Shown here: one piece after another, positions 20,385-28,237 of the stretch
How the letters are laid out: each line of letters begins with the position of its first letter
How positions within the stretch are numbered: position 1 is the stretch's first letter
From: an uncultured Eubacteriales bacterium
GTDB taxonomy: Bacteria; Bacillota; Clostridia; Lachnospirales; Bianqueaceae
Assembly: GCA_900315265.1 (NCBI GenBank)
Contig: OMYN01000016.1
Coordinates: 1 to 40,769 of the forward strand
Direction: 5' to 3'
Length of the DNA: 40,769 nucleotides
The notes under the pieces: generated by a model
The model's database searches: none
Told to the model about the DNA's origin: nothing
Seen by the model: the letters and a program-made list of their open reading frames with translations, nothing else
Position numbers and translations under genes: made by a program

Positions 20385-21393
20385 GGGCAGCCTCCTTTGA
20401 CGGGTCGGTCAGGCGTACCTGAGCCTGCTTGAGGATAACAGTTTCTTTCTCAGCCAGATACCGGATCTGTAAGCCGCCCTGGCCGGTGATCGACAGAACT
20501 TCTGCCGGGCGGTCTTCCTGACCGTCGATGGTGACGATGCGGCCGGGCAGCATATTTCTTTGAATATATTCCTGCATGGCGGACGGATCTTTGCTGATGG
20601 TCAATAGCTGGTTGACGATCAGGGCAGCGATCAGGCAGCGGTCGAAAACAAGTTTTTGGTCCGTGGTATCCTGAAGGCTGGCCGCTATGTGGGACAGGTT
20701 TTCCGGATAGCCGCCGGGAGGACTGGTCAGGTTAAGGCCAATGCCGACGATGGCGTAATCGATACTCCCTTCATCGATATCACGGGAGACCTCTGTCAGG
20801 ATACCGCCGATCTTCCTCCATTCCTGTGCTTTAGGAAGATAAAGGACCAGGTCGTTTTTCCATTTTATGGACAGGTTGATCTGATATAGTTTTTTGATGA
20901 CCCTGCATACCGCCACGGCAGCCAGTGAAGTCAGAGTCTGGTCATCGACCATTTGAGCCTGCTGGCGCAGGAGGGTGGAGACATAAAGACCGCAGGAAGC
21001 CGGTGAATAGAAGACATGGCTGGAATGGCCGCGGCCGGCTGACTGACCGGAGGCCAGTACCAGGGACCCTTCGGGGATCATATCGGTCACGGCGATCTGT
21101 TTGAGGCGCTGGTTGGTGGACGGGATGTCGCGGTAGATCTCGATGCGGACATCCGGCCTTTTCAGATGAGTGCGGACCGCTTCTTTGGATAAAAGATCGC
21201 TCTGGCTGGGCAGACAATAGCCCCGGTTGGGAACGGACAGAAGGGGATAGCCCTCTTTTTTCAGAATGTCTGCCGCTTTCCAGACAGCGCCCCGGGAACA
21301 CGAGAGCGTTTCTGCGAGTTTTGCGCCGGAAATAAAGGTGCCTTTATTTTTCTCTAATTCCGATAGCAGTTTCGATTTTACAGTTTCAGCCAT
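20377..21393 (-). CDS. birA: Bifunctional biotin ligase / biotin operon repressor
   Basis: A 338-residue BirA. An N-terminal winged helix-turn-helix (residues 1-65; KLAETLSCSRGAVWKAADILKKEGYPL) binds DNA. The central ligase has the biotinyl-AMP loop variant GRGHSSHVFYSP (usual GRGRxxR), followed by IKWKNDLVL (family KWPNDL), and there is a C-terminal SH3-like cap. The enzyme loads biotin onto carboxylase carrier proteins. The start is ATG 21393 (MAETVKS) with AAAGGAG 8 bases before it; an upstream in-frame start would lack a ribosome site. It heads a two-gene unit with the lipid kinase. Confidence 0.92.
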   Translation of the reverse strand: MAETVKSKLLSELEKNKGTFISGAKLAETLSCSRGAVWKAADILKKEGYPLLSVPNRGYCLPSQSDLLSKEAVRTHLKRPDVRIEIYRDIPSTNQRLKQIAVTDMIPEGSLVLASGQSAGRGHSSHVFYSPASCGLYVSTLLRQQAQMVDDQTLTSLAAVAVCRVIKKLYQINLSIKWKNDLVLYLPKAQEWRKIGGILTEVSRDIDEGSIDYAIVGIGLNLTSPPGGYPENLSHIAASLQDTTDQKLVFDRCLIAALIVNQLLTISKDPSAMQEYIQRNMLPGRIVTIDGQEDRPAEVLSITGQGGLQIRYLAEKETVILKQAQVRLTDPSKEAAHV

Positions 21394-21540
21394 CCGGGGC
21401 TCCTTTCTGATAAGGGTACGGTCATGATCATCCCCAAAATATACATAAAAAACACACAAAATACCTTTCAGGTATTAAGCATTATAGCTAATAAGTACAG
21501 CAAATACAAGAAAAAGAAAAGAATTCTATAAAAGTATTAA

Positions 21541-21605
21541 GAATAAAAATACAGGAAAACAGCCTTCCCCGGGCGGGATAAGGCCCGCCTTGGGAAAGGC
21601 TGTTT
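21541..21605 (-). terminator. Terminator after htrA (minus strand)
   Basis: A long hairpin, AAACAGCC...GGCTGTTT (21557-21605), with an inner GGCGGG/CCCGCC stem, read on the minus strand and followed by a T-rich stretch (TTTTCCTGTATTTTT). It separates htrA from birA. Confidence 0.75.
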
Positions 21606-21632
21606 CGTGTTTGTAATTGGCACCCGATTCGA

Positions 21633-23357
21633 TCAAAGTCCTTCGCCGGTGCTGCCGGTAGTATTGGAATTTACGTTTTGCGGTACATACTCCTGAACGG
21701 TAACATCAATGGTCATCTCACGAGTCTGCCGTACGATCTTGAATGTCAGCGTATCGCCGACCGAAGCGGAGGTCACCATGGATTTGACGTCGGCAACGGA
21801 AGTGATCTTGGTATCGTTGATGGATTCGATCATATCACCGGCGCGAAGCCCTGCCTTATCGGCGGCTCCTCCTTCAACGACACTGTAAATGTAGATACCT
21901 TCTTTATTGACATTGTACATCCAGGCCATCTGCTCGGAGTTGATATCCAGCAGGGTAACACCCAAGGAAGCACGTCCTTTTACATATCCGTACTGCTCAA
22001 GGTCACCGATGATCTCAAGGGCGTCGTCGATGGGGATGGCAAAACCGATGCCTTCCACGTCGTCGCCGGAAGATTTGGCGTTAACGATGCCGACCAGCTG
22101 TCCTTTCAAATTGAAGAGGGCACCGCCGGAGTTTCCGGGGTTAACGGCTGCATCGATCTGCATCAGGGTCATGGTCGTATTGTCGATGGTGATCTGACGG
22201 CCCAGGGCGGAAATGATGCCGTGGGTAACGGAACCGCCCAGCTGTCCCAGCGGGTTGCCGATCACGACGATGGTCTGTCCGACGTTCAGCGTATCGGAAT
22301 CTCCGATGTCAGCGGGCGTCAGATCGTCGGCGTCGATCTTCAGGATAGCGATATCCTGGTCGCTGTCGGTCCCCTTCAGTTCCGCTTCATAGCTTTCGCC
22401 GTTATGCAGGGTGACGGTGATGGAGTTGGCTCCGTCGATAACGTGGTTATTGGTGATGATATAGCCGTCTTTTGTCAGGATGACACCGGATCCGGCACCG
22501 GAAGAAATGTACTGGTTCATCATCTGGCCTGTGGTCACGGTCTCGGTCGTGATCTCAACGACGCTGTCCGCCGTCTTTTTGACCACGTCCTCGATATCCA
22601 TATCTTCTTCATCATCGGAAGCGAAGGTCAGGTTCATGTCGCCGTAATCGTTGGCGGCATTGTCATGGCTTTCCTCGTCCTGCTGAGTGCTGCTTTCCTG
22701 CTTTTCGGATGCCTGGGAAGATTCGGAGGAATCCTGGCTGTCGGACTCTTCGGAAGACTCGTCCGAAGACTGGCCGGAAGAGTTATTTTTGCTGCTTTCT
22801 TCCGCTTTTTTATGATCCTTTTGGGATTCTTCCTCAGAAGATTCCTGGCTGCTTTCTTCAGACTGTTCTTCAGACTGTTCGCCGGATGTCTTATTGGAAT
22901 TCTGAACTATACGGGTCCCGGCGTAAAAAACGGAACCGATGATCAGGCAGATAGCCAGAACGATCCCGACAATACCGAAAGGTCCGGGGCCTTTCTTTGA
23001 GCCTTTAGGCTTTTTGGGGCTGGGACCGGTTGGCTGCTGGGGCTGAGGGCCGTAGCCGGAACCGGGCTGGCTGTAGTTATTATTATAGGATCCGTAAGGA
23101 CCGTAATTTCCCTGGCCGGGCTGCTGGTAATTTCCGCCCTGTCCCTGGCTGTAGGGATTCTGATTGTAGCCGTAGCCCTGCTGACTGTAGGGGTTCTGGT
23201 TCTGTCCCTGCTGGCTGTAAGGATTCTGATTCGTGGCCTGTCCCTGGCCGGGCTGAGGCGCGCTGTTGTTTATAGGATTATCCGGACCGGCGTTTGTTTG
23301 ATTTTCCGATCCGGTATTTTCATTGTTGACATTCTGGTTAAGATTTTCATCTTCCAT
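21633..23357 (-). CDS. HtrA/DegP-like membrane-anchored serine protease with PDZ domain
   Basis: A 574-residue trypsin-like protease. Layout: N/Q/G/P/Y-rich cytoplasmic region with repeated NPYSQ units (residues 1-112), basic stop, membrane helix (about 127-147), a 90-residue extracellular linker almost entirely S, E, Q, D and K (155-240), protease domain with triad H305 (ITNNHVID), D335 (DQDIAILK) and S410 (NPGNSGGALF), and one PDZ domain (about 455-555). HtrA proteins clear misfolded proteins outside the membrane. The start is ATG 23357 after GAGGAGG. It is divergent from a DUF4190 protein whose N-terminus has the same NPYS motif. Confidence 0.94.
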   Translation of the reverse strand: MEDENLNQNVNNENTGSENQTNAGPDNPINNSAPQPGQGQATNQNPYSQQGQNQNPYSQQGYGYNQNPYSQGQGGNYQQPGQGNYGPYGSYNNNYSQPGSGYGPQPQQPTGPSPKKPKGSKKGPGPFGIVGIVLAICLIIGSVFYAGTRIVQNSNKTSGEQSEEQSEESSQESSEEESQKDHKKAEESSKNNSSGQSSDESSEESDSQDSSESSQASEKQESSTQQDEESHDNAANDYGDMNLTFASDDEEDMDIEDVVKKTADSVVEITTETVTTGQMMNQYISSGAGSGVILTKDGYIITNNHVIDGANSITVTLHNGESYEAELKGTDSDQDIAILKIDADDLTPADIGDSDTLNVGQTIVVIGNPLGQLGGSVTHGIISALGRQITIDNTTMTLMQIDAAVNPGNSGGALFNLKGQLVGIVNAKSSGDDVEGIGFAIPIDDALEIIGDLEQYGYVKGRASLGVTLLDINSEQMAWMYNVNKEGIYIYSVVEGGAADKAGLRAGDMIESINDTKITSVADVKSMVTSASVGDTLTFKIVRQTREMTIDVTVQEYVPQNVNSNTTGSTGEGL

Positions 23358-23578
23358 AGTGGATGCCTCCTCACTTCGTTTTACAAGTCTTATTGTAAGA
23401 GGGATTTTTGACTAATTTTTGACCAATATTTTAAAAGTTCCCTAATAAAATTTGAAGGAACTATGAATTCTGCGGAAGGGATTGACGGAAACCGCAGCAT
23501 TTCTTATTATACTCTATGAATAGGTCTGTTTAAAGTTGTCTATTGTGAAAGTATATTACTATATAGGGAGGTAATACC

Positions 23579-24262
23579 ATGACAGATTTTGATCAAAATT
23601 CCAATCGTTTCGACCCCAATCAGCAGCCTGTCGATGTCAACGCTACACCCAGTCAGGATGATCCCGATCCCAATGCCGCCGGTGCAGGCGCACCCGGTCA
23701 GGGTGCGGCAGGTCCTGCGGCGGGCCCCGATCCCCAAAGCGGATCCGGCTCCGATAATGGTCAGCAGGCCAACGCCAACCCTTATTCGAACACCGGCTAT
23801 AATCAGCCTAACGGCAATCCTTATTCCAACACGGGAAGCCGCCCGCAGGGCAGCCCGGCAGGCGGTCAGCAAGGCCCCAGCCCCAATTATTATAATCAGT
23901 ATCAATATCAGTATCAGCAGGCTTACAAACCTAAAAACATCGATCCGGAAAAGAGCCATAATTATGCGCTTATATCGATGATTTTGGGTATTACGTCGGT
24001 AGTGCTCTGCTGGATGGGCTACGGCGCTGTCATGGGCCTTTTGACCGGTGTGGCTGCCATCGTGCTGGCCATTCTTTCTTCGAAAAGGTCTCCGATCCAG
24101 AAAATGGAAAGCATGGCCATTGCCGGTCTGATCACCGGCATTTGCGGATGCTCTCTGTCCGTTTTGACGATCGCCTGCACGGCCTGCGCGATCAGCGCTT
24201 ATAAAGACTTTATCCACAGCAACTGGGGCGGCTTTAATTCCCTGAATCATTTACTTCACTAA
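23579..24262 (+). CDS. DUF4190-type membrane protein with N/Q/P-rich N-terminus
   Basis: A 227-residue protein. Residues 1-115 are low-complexity (Q, N, P, G, Y rich) and contain two NPYSNTG units and a YQYQYQ run. The C-terminal part has two to three membrane helices in the DUF4190 pattern: HNYALISMILGITSVVLCWMGYGAVMGLLTGVAAIVLAI and MAIAGLITGICGCSLSVLTIACTACAI. The start is ATG 23579 after GGGAGG. It is divergent from htrA and shares its NPYS-rich cytoplasmic motif. Function is unknown; a membrane partner of HtrA is a guess from layout only. Confidence 0.8.
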   Translation: MTDFDQNSNRFDPNQQPVDVNATPSQDDPDPNAAGAGAPGQGAAGPAAGPDPQSGSGSDNGQQANANPYSNTGYNQPNGNPYSNTGSRPQGSPAGGQQGPSPNYYNQYQYQYQQAYKPKNIDPEKSHNYALISMILGITSVVLCWMGYGAVMGLLTGVAAIVLAILSSKRSPIQKMESMAIAGLITGICGCSLSVLTIACTACAISAYKDFIHSNWGGFNSLNHLLH

Positions 24263-24271
24263 CAGCCTGTC

Positions 24272-24505
24272 ATGAATCATTTATTATGGTATTCTTCTAA
24301 CGCCCGCGCCTGGACGGACGCGCTGCCCATCGGCTGCGCCCGCCTGGGCGCTATGATTTTTGGGAGAGACGGGCTGGTTAGCCCGGGGCTTATAAGCCCG
24401 GGGTCTTGCAGCCCGGCGGCTCAAAGCCGGGATATGGACACTCTCTTTCCTCCCCTGACGGACGGGCAGCGGGAAAAGATCCCGCTTAATCTGGATACCC
24501 TCTGG
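24272..24505 (+). pseudogene. GH95 alpha-L-fucosidase, 5' part (codons 1-78), interrupted
   Basis: This encodes the N-terminus of a glycoside hydrolase family 95 protein: WYSSNARAWTDALPIGCARLGAMIFG, matching the family opening WNEALPIGNGRLGAMVFG, then PLNLDTLW, matching LNEDTLWSG. The frame runs on 27 bases into foreign DNA and stops. The missing remainder is at 38263-40443 and joins in frame after Trp78. The segment between the two family motifs is expanded by a 15-bp tandem repeat (SPG units). ATG 24272 lies 9 bases after the DUF4190 stop and lacks a clear ribosome site, so expression may depend on coupling. As it stands the product is truncated; excision of the element would restore it. 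Confidence 0.88.
24380..24434 (+). repeat. 15-bp tandem repeat inside the fucosidase coding sequence
   Basis: AGCCCGG-type units begin at 24380, 24395, 24410 and 24425, an exact 15-bp period (first two units AGCCCGGGGCTTATA and AGCCCGGGGTCTTGC). They add a five-residue repeat (SPGLI, SPGSC, SPAAQ) to GH95 at a point where family members have a short loop. The period keeps the reading frame. Confidence 0.8.
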
Positions 24506-24531
24506 CATTGGTACTGTTATTTGATACAATG
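24495..24531 (+). other. attL, left attachment site of the integrated element
   Basis: Host sequence (GGATACCCTC) meets element sequence at TGG (24503-24505). The element half carries TTGATACAATG (24521-24531), the exact reverse complement of CATTGTATCAA at 38234-38244 by the other end. The boundary is set by where GH95 similarity stops. Confidence 0.82.
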
Positions 24532-24532
24532 A

Positions 24533-24649
24533 GCAAGATAAAACGGCAGCAGGGAAATTGGGTGCAAGTGGCTGCATAATAAAACGGTAGCGACCTCTGC
24601 TGGGTGCAAATGAGCGCCTGGAAAAGTGGTCGCGTTTTATTTTGCACCC
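24533..24649. repeat. GGGTGCAAAATAAAACG-type repeat cluster, left
   Basis: Several copies in both orientations of a short unit built from ATAAAACGGCAG and GGGTGCAA: forward at 24536 and 24578, GGGTGCAA at 24560 and 24602, and the reverse form CGTTTTATTTTGCACCC ending at 24649. The arms around 24578 and 24645 (AATAAAACG...CGACC / GGTCGCGTTTTATT) can form a hairpin. The same unit recurs at 31378-31603 on the other side of the cargo. It may be the ends of a lost IS or MITE. Confidence 0.7.
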
Positions 24650-24660
24650 GGCCGGAGACG

Positions 24661-25107
24661 TTGTAATTGCTATATCTTTAACCTTTGCAGTGGAGGCATC
24701 TTCAGTGTAAAATATGCCTTCCATCATGCCCATTGAAATGGGAGAGTGCTGTTCTCTGAACTAGATTTCCTTTGGTGCGGTTGGTTGAGGTAACGAAATA
24801 ATCCAAGAATGTCAATAAGTTTTGACAAAAGCCCCTCAGTTGTGTGATCGTTGTTTATCGGTGTCAAGTATTTTAAACGAAATATGCTAGTCAGAGCGGC
24901 CAGTTCTCCGTAATTGGAGGGCTGGCCTTTTTTGTTGTGCTATCTCGAATCCACATTATCGATAAGCAGTATACAGGGCGATAGTGAGTGGCTGCTATTT
25001 AAGATATATGGATATTTAATGGAATGACTTGAGCTGTTATGTAATAAAGGAAAATTCGGGGGTTTAAACATTCACAATAAAAAATGAATAAAATTATCAA
25101 ATTCATC
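24661..25107. other. Non-coding stretch between repeat cluster and frl cargo
   Basis: About 450 bp without a credible gene. It includes one clear terminator (24898-24933), evidently the tail of a transcript whose gene is gone, and AT-rich sequence leading into the promoter at 25108. I see no homologous coding fragment in it. Confidence 0.5.
24898..24933 (+). terminator. Orphan terminator left of the frl cargo
   Basis: GGCCAG / CTGGCC outer stem with an inner CTCC/GGAG stem, followed by TTTTTT. No gene lies upstream on this strand within the element, suggesting a deletion or a short transcript from the left boundary. Confidence 0.75.
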
Positions 25108-25136
25108 TTGACACGAGATGTATTGCGTTGTATTAT
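25108..25136 (+). promoter_or_regulatory. Promoter for the first Amadori operon
   Basis: TTGACA (25108-25113), a 17-bp spacer, TATTAT (25131-25136; a TATAAT overlaps at 25134-25139). Downstream in the leader is an inverted repeat CATCATGC / GCATGATG (25149-25156 and 25176-25183) that may form a hairpin or bind the GntR regulator encoded in the same operon. Confidence 0.65.
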
Positions 25137-25220
25137 AATGACGTATTACATCATGCGTTTACAAAATGGGTAAAGGCATGATGAACATTCTTTTCCGAAG
25201 AATTAAGGAGGATGTCTACT

Positions 25221-26270
25221 ATGGGCGAGTACCTGTACAACCTTGAAGCTCAGATTGAGCAACTGAACGCTGCCGTCGAGGCTGTTAAGGGCCGTAAGAT
25301 CGAGAATGTTTTCTTTGTTGCCTGCGGTGGATCTAAGGCGATCTTCATGCCGGTCGAATACATTTTCTCTCTTGAAACCGAAATCCCGGCGAAGACCTAC
25401 ACCGCCAGGGAGTTCCTCGTCGCCACTCCGAAGGCGCTGGGCCCGAACAGCCTTGTGATTTCCTGCTCTCATTCCGGCAACACCCAGGAGACTGTTGAGT
25501 CCACCCAGCTTGCCGGCATCAAGGGCGCGCTGACCATCAGCTTTGTTCATAACGCTGCGAACAAGGATCAGTTCCCGCTCTGGAACAAGACCCAGCATGG
25601 CATCTCCTATGCCTGGGGCCCGGACACCGATGCCGGTTTCCACAACAGCGGCATGCTCTATCGTCTGGTCTTCAATATCCTGAACATCCTGAATCCGAAT
25701 CCGAAGTACGAAGTCGCGATTGCCTACTGCGACAAGCTCGACGAGGTCTTTAAGACCAACAAGGCGATCTATCATGACCGCGCCGTCGAATTCGGCAAGC
25801 GCTACAAGGATAGCCCGCTGATCTACACCATGTCCTCCGGCCCCTGCTACGGCCTGGCCTATTCCTTCGCCATCTGCTTGCTCCAGGAGATGCAGTGGGT
25901 GCATTCTGCCGCGATCCATTCCGGCGAGTTCTTCCATGGTCCGTTCGAGGTGATGGAGAAGGACGTCCCGATTATCACCATCCGCAACGTCGGTCCGACC
26001 AAAGCGCTGGACGACCGCGCGCTGGCCTTCTGCAACGACGGCAACGACGAGATCAAGGAAGCCTTTGAAGAGATGATCGTCATCGACTGCAACGAGTTCG
26101 ACTGGTGCGGTCTGGAAGACGAGTCCCTCAAGGATTACTTCAGCGTGCTGATCGCGGGCGTTGTGCTGCGCACCTATGCCGATACCCACGCCGCCACCAG
26201 CGGCCATCCGCTGAGCGTGCGTCGCTACATGTGGCGTATGAACTACGCTTACCCGGAGACCCAGTTCTGA
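25221..26270 (+). CDS. frlB: FrlB-like sugar-phosphate deglycase, copy 1
   Basis: A 349-residue protein with two SIS domains, related to FrlB, which splits fructoselysine-6-phosphate into glucose-6-phosphate and lysine. Matching signatures are NVFFVACGGSKA, VISCSHSGNTQETVES (SIS phosphosugar site), IYTMSSGPCYGLAYSFA, HSGEFFHGPFEVMEKDVPIITI (compare ESGEFRHGPLEIVEPGVP in E. coli FrlB; the Glu is the likely base) and the C-terminal SVRRYMW. The start is ATG 25221, 9 bases after AAGGAGG; ATG 25212 touches the ribosome site and is rejected. It is first in an operon with a permease remnant, a PfkB kinase and a GntR regulator. Glucoselysine-6-phosphate (GfrE type) is an alternative substrate. Confidence 0.82.
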   Translation: MGEYLYNLEAQIEQLNAAVEAVKGRKIENVFFVACGGSKAIFMPVEYIFSLETEIPAKTYTAREFLVATPKALGPNSLVISCSHSGNTQETVESTQLAGIKGALTISFVHNAANKDQFPLWNKTQHGISYAWGPDTDAGFHNSGMLYRLVFNILNILNPNPKYEVAIAYCDKLDEVFKTNKAIYHDRAVEFGKRYKDSPLIYTMSSGPCYGLAYSFAICLLQEMQWVHSAAIHSGEFFHGPFEVMEKDVPIITIRNVGPTKALDDRALAFCNDGNDEIKEAFEEMIVIDCNEFDWCGLEDESLKDYFSVLIAGVVLRTYADTHAATSGHPLSVRRYMWRMNYAYPETQF

Positions 26271-26330
26271 GCATTTGACCGCGTATGCGGTTAAATAAGG
26301 GCGAACGACCTTCGTTCAAAAATAAAGGAG

Positions 26331-26441
26331 GGTATTCTGCTTGCCGGCATGGTCATCTCCTCTCTGCCGCTGATTGTAATCTTCCTGCTGATGCAGAAGC
26401 AGTTCATTCGCGGTATGACGGCGAGTTCCGTGAAGGGATAA
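26331..26441 (+). pseudogene. Remnant of a MalG-type sugar ABC transporter permease (last 36 codons)
   Basis: In frame from 26331, the translation is GILLAGMVISSLPLIVIFLL then MQKQFIRGMTASSVKG and stop. This is the characteristic C-terminus of MalG-family carbohydrate ABC permeases (final membrane helix, then QKxFIxGxTAGAVKG). Nothing upstream encodes the rest; stop codons lie just before it. A ribosome-site-like AAAGGAGGG directly precedes it. A deletion has therefore removed the transporter genes between frlB and the kinase and left this scar. Confidence 0.8.
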
Positions 26442-26506
26442 TCGCAGTTTTTGAGCGGGATGCTTTGGCATTCCGCTCGATATATGTATGAATGAAGGAG
26501 AAAACG

Positions 26507-27331
26507 ATGAGTTACAAAATGATTGCAGTCGGCGACAATGTATGCGACTGCTATTTAGACGATGGTGTCTATTATCCTGGCGGAAACGCCGTGAACGTGG
26601 CCGTGAACTGCAAGAAAACCGGCCTGGACGAAGTGGCCTATATCGGCATGTTTGGAAACGATAAGAAGGCGGAGCACCTCAAATGGGCACTGACGCAGGA
26701 GGGCGTGACCTACGATCACAGCCGTACCATGTATGCGATCAGCGGTTCCCCGGGCGTTCGCCTGGTCGATGGAGACCGTAAGTTCGTCGGCGGCCCGCGC
26801 AATACCGCGCAGCACATCGCGCGGATTCGTCTGACCCCCGAAGACCTTGCGTATATCGAATCCTTCGGTCTGTGCCATACGAGCTGTTTCTCCAGCATCG
26901 AGTATGAGCTTCCTGCCATGGCGAAAATTTGCAAGATCTCTTTTGATTTTTCAGAAAGGAAAGATCCCGAGTATCTGGAAAGGGTTTGCCCGCATCTGAC
27001 GTATGCTTTCTTCTCCGGTTCGGATATGACGGAGGAGGAGATTGTCGCGCTGATGAATCAGTGCCATGCGCTTGGAACCAAGGTTGTCGGCGTTACGCGT
27101 GGCTCCAAGGGTTCGATGTTCTCTGAAGAGGGGAAGATCTATCGACAGGGCATTAAGAAGGTCGAGGCGATTGACACAATGGGCGCAGGAGACAGCTTCA
27201 TCGCTGGCTTCCTGACCAGCCAGATTCAGGGCAAGGATATGGTCGAATCGTTGGACTTTGCGGCAACGGTTGCTGCGAAGTCTTGCATGGTGCATGGCGC
27301 ATTTGGCTATCCGCATCCGCTCGAGGATTAA
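26507..27331 (+). CDS. frlD: PfkB family sugar kinase, FrlD-like, copy 1
   Basis: A 274-residue ribokinase-family kinase. The N-terminal GDNVCDCYLDDGVYYPGGNAVNVAVNCKK resembles fructoselysine 6-kinase FrlD (GDNCVDIY...SGGNAVNVAVY). The catalytic motif is DTMGAGDSFIAGF. It would phosphorylate C6 of an Amadori product before cleavage by the neighbouring deglycase. The start is ATG 26507, 6-7 bases after AAGGAG; ATG 26492 lies upstream of that site. The sequence is clearly different from the second kinase at 28238, so substrates may differ. It is followed 8 bp later by the regulator. Confidence 0.82.
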   Translation: MSYKMIAVGDNVCDCYLDDGVYYPGGNAVNVAVNCKKTGLDEVAYIGMFGNDKKAEHLKWALTQEGVTYDHSRTMYAISGSPGVRLVDGDRKFVGGPRNTAQHIARIRLTPEDLAYIESFGLCHTSCFSSIEYELPAMAKICKISFDFSERKDPEYLERVCPHLTYAFFSGSDMTEEEIVALMNQCHALGTKVVGVTRGSKGSMFSEEGKIYRQGIKKVEAIDTMGAGDSFIAGFLTSQIQGKDMVESLDFAATVAAKSCMVHGAFGYPHPLED

Positions 27332-27339
27332 TACAAGCA

Positions 27340-28074
27340 ATGAATGAACTAGACACGCGCAACGTTGTCCCGCTCTATGAGCAAATTGAAAGCGATATCA
27401 GAGAAAAAATCCGAACCAAGATTTATGCCTCCGGTGAACAGATTCCTACGGAGATGGAACTGTGCAAGATGTATGGCGTCAGCCGCATCACGGTCCGTCG
27501 AGCGCTGGATGATCTGATCGTCGAAGGGCTGTTGGAGCGGCGACATGGCAAGGGCACATTCGTGGCCCTGCGTCGTTCAAAGGTGGTATGGGTTTCGCTG
27601 GATGGCAACTCGTTTACGTATGGCTTTTCGGATATCTACAATAGAAAAGTTCCGGAAAGAAAGATTATCGCCAAGCGTGAGTATGAGCCGACATCTCACG
27701 AACGCGAGATGCTTCAGCTTGACGCAGACGATAAGGTGCTGATTCTGGAGCGGCTTATTGTGGACGAGAATCAGAAAATCCTGGAAAAGGCAGGCTATTC
27801 CAGCAAGCGCTATCCGGGTTTCCTGACGGAAATTGGGGATAACATGTCCACCTATAAGCTGCTGAGTGAAAAGTATGGAGTGACGCAGAAACACATGACG
27901 CGTGAAATCAGTTTGGCGTATGCGACAGAGGAGCAGGGAAAGCTGCTTGGCTGTCTGGCTGGAGCGCCGCTGTTTCAGGTTGTCAAAGTGCTTTACGGCA
28001 ATGATGAGATCCCGGTTCACTTCTCAATTCTCCTGTATTGCGCCGATACCACAGTGATTCAAACAGATCGATAA
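27340..28074 (+). CDS. frlR: GntR/HutC family regulator of the Amadori operon (FrlR-like)
   Basis: A 244-residue repressor-type protein. The N-terminal winged helix has the GntR pattern (VPLYEQIESDIREKI, PTEMELCKMYGVSRITVRRALDDLIVEGLLERRHGKGTFV, about residues 10-75). The C-terminal UTRA ligand domain (about 90-240) would bind a sugar phosphate. It starts at ATG 27340, 8 bp after the kinase stop, with no strong ribosome site, so it is likely coupled. FrlR of E. coli and B. subtilis belongs to the same family and position, hence the inferred role in controlling this operon. Confidence 0.85.
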   Translation: MNELDTRNVVPLYEQIESDIREKIRTKIYASGEQIPTEMELCKMYGVSRITVRRALDDLIVEGLLERRHGKGTFVALRRSKVVWVSLDGNSFTYGFSDIYNRKVPERKIIAKREYEPTSHEREMLQLDADDKVLILERLIVDENQKILEKAGYSSKRYPGFLTEIGDNMSTYKLLSEKYGVTQKHMTREISLAYATEEQGKLLGCLAGAPLFQVVKVLYGNDEIPVHFSILLYCADTTVIQTDR

Positions 28075-28155
28075 AGGGGCTGCTCAGCAGTTCCTTTATC
28101 TTAAAAAATAATAATTAAATGGGTTGCAGCCAGACATGCCCTTTGCGATGCTCGG

Positions 28156-28164
28156 TGGTATAAT
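28156..28164 (+). promoter_or_regulatory. Extended -10 promoter for the second Amadori operon
   Basis: TGG directly before TATAAT (28159-28164) forms an extended -10, 74 bases upstream of the second kinase. No -35 match at the right distance. A weak hairpin just after the regulator stop (28073-28097) may separate the two operons. Confidence 0.55.
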
Positions 28165-28237
28165 ACTGAGTGTCCATAGTGTTCGATCCTTTGCAGAGTG
28201 TGTTTGTGGTGAATCCATTTTAAAGGAGAAATGCAGA

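Noticed and set aside
21678..23000. Long plus-strand frame opposite htrA (440 codons)
   Set aside because: Antisense shadow of htrA; its hydrophobic stretch is the reverse reading of the S/E-rich linker.
24272..24532. A complete 86-residue small protein at the start of the fucosidase
   Set aside because: Its first 78 residues are the GH95 N-terminus and the last 8 come from the element boundary.
26285..26491. 68-codon frame between the first deglycase and kinase
   Set aside because: Its translation has no family features, whereas another frame of the same DNA gives the conserved tail of a MalG-type permease.
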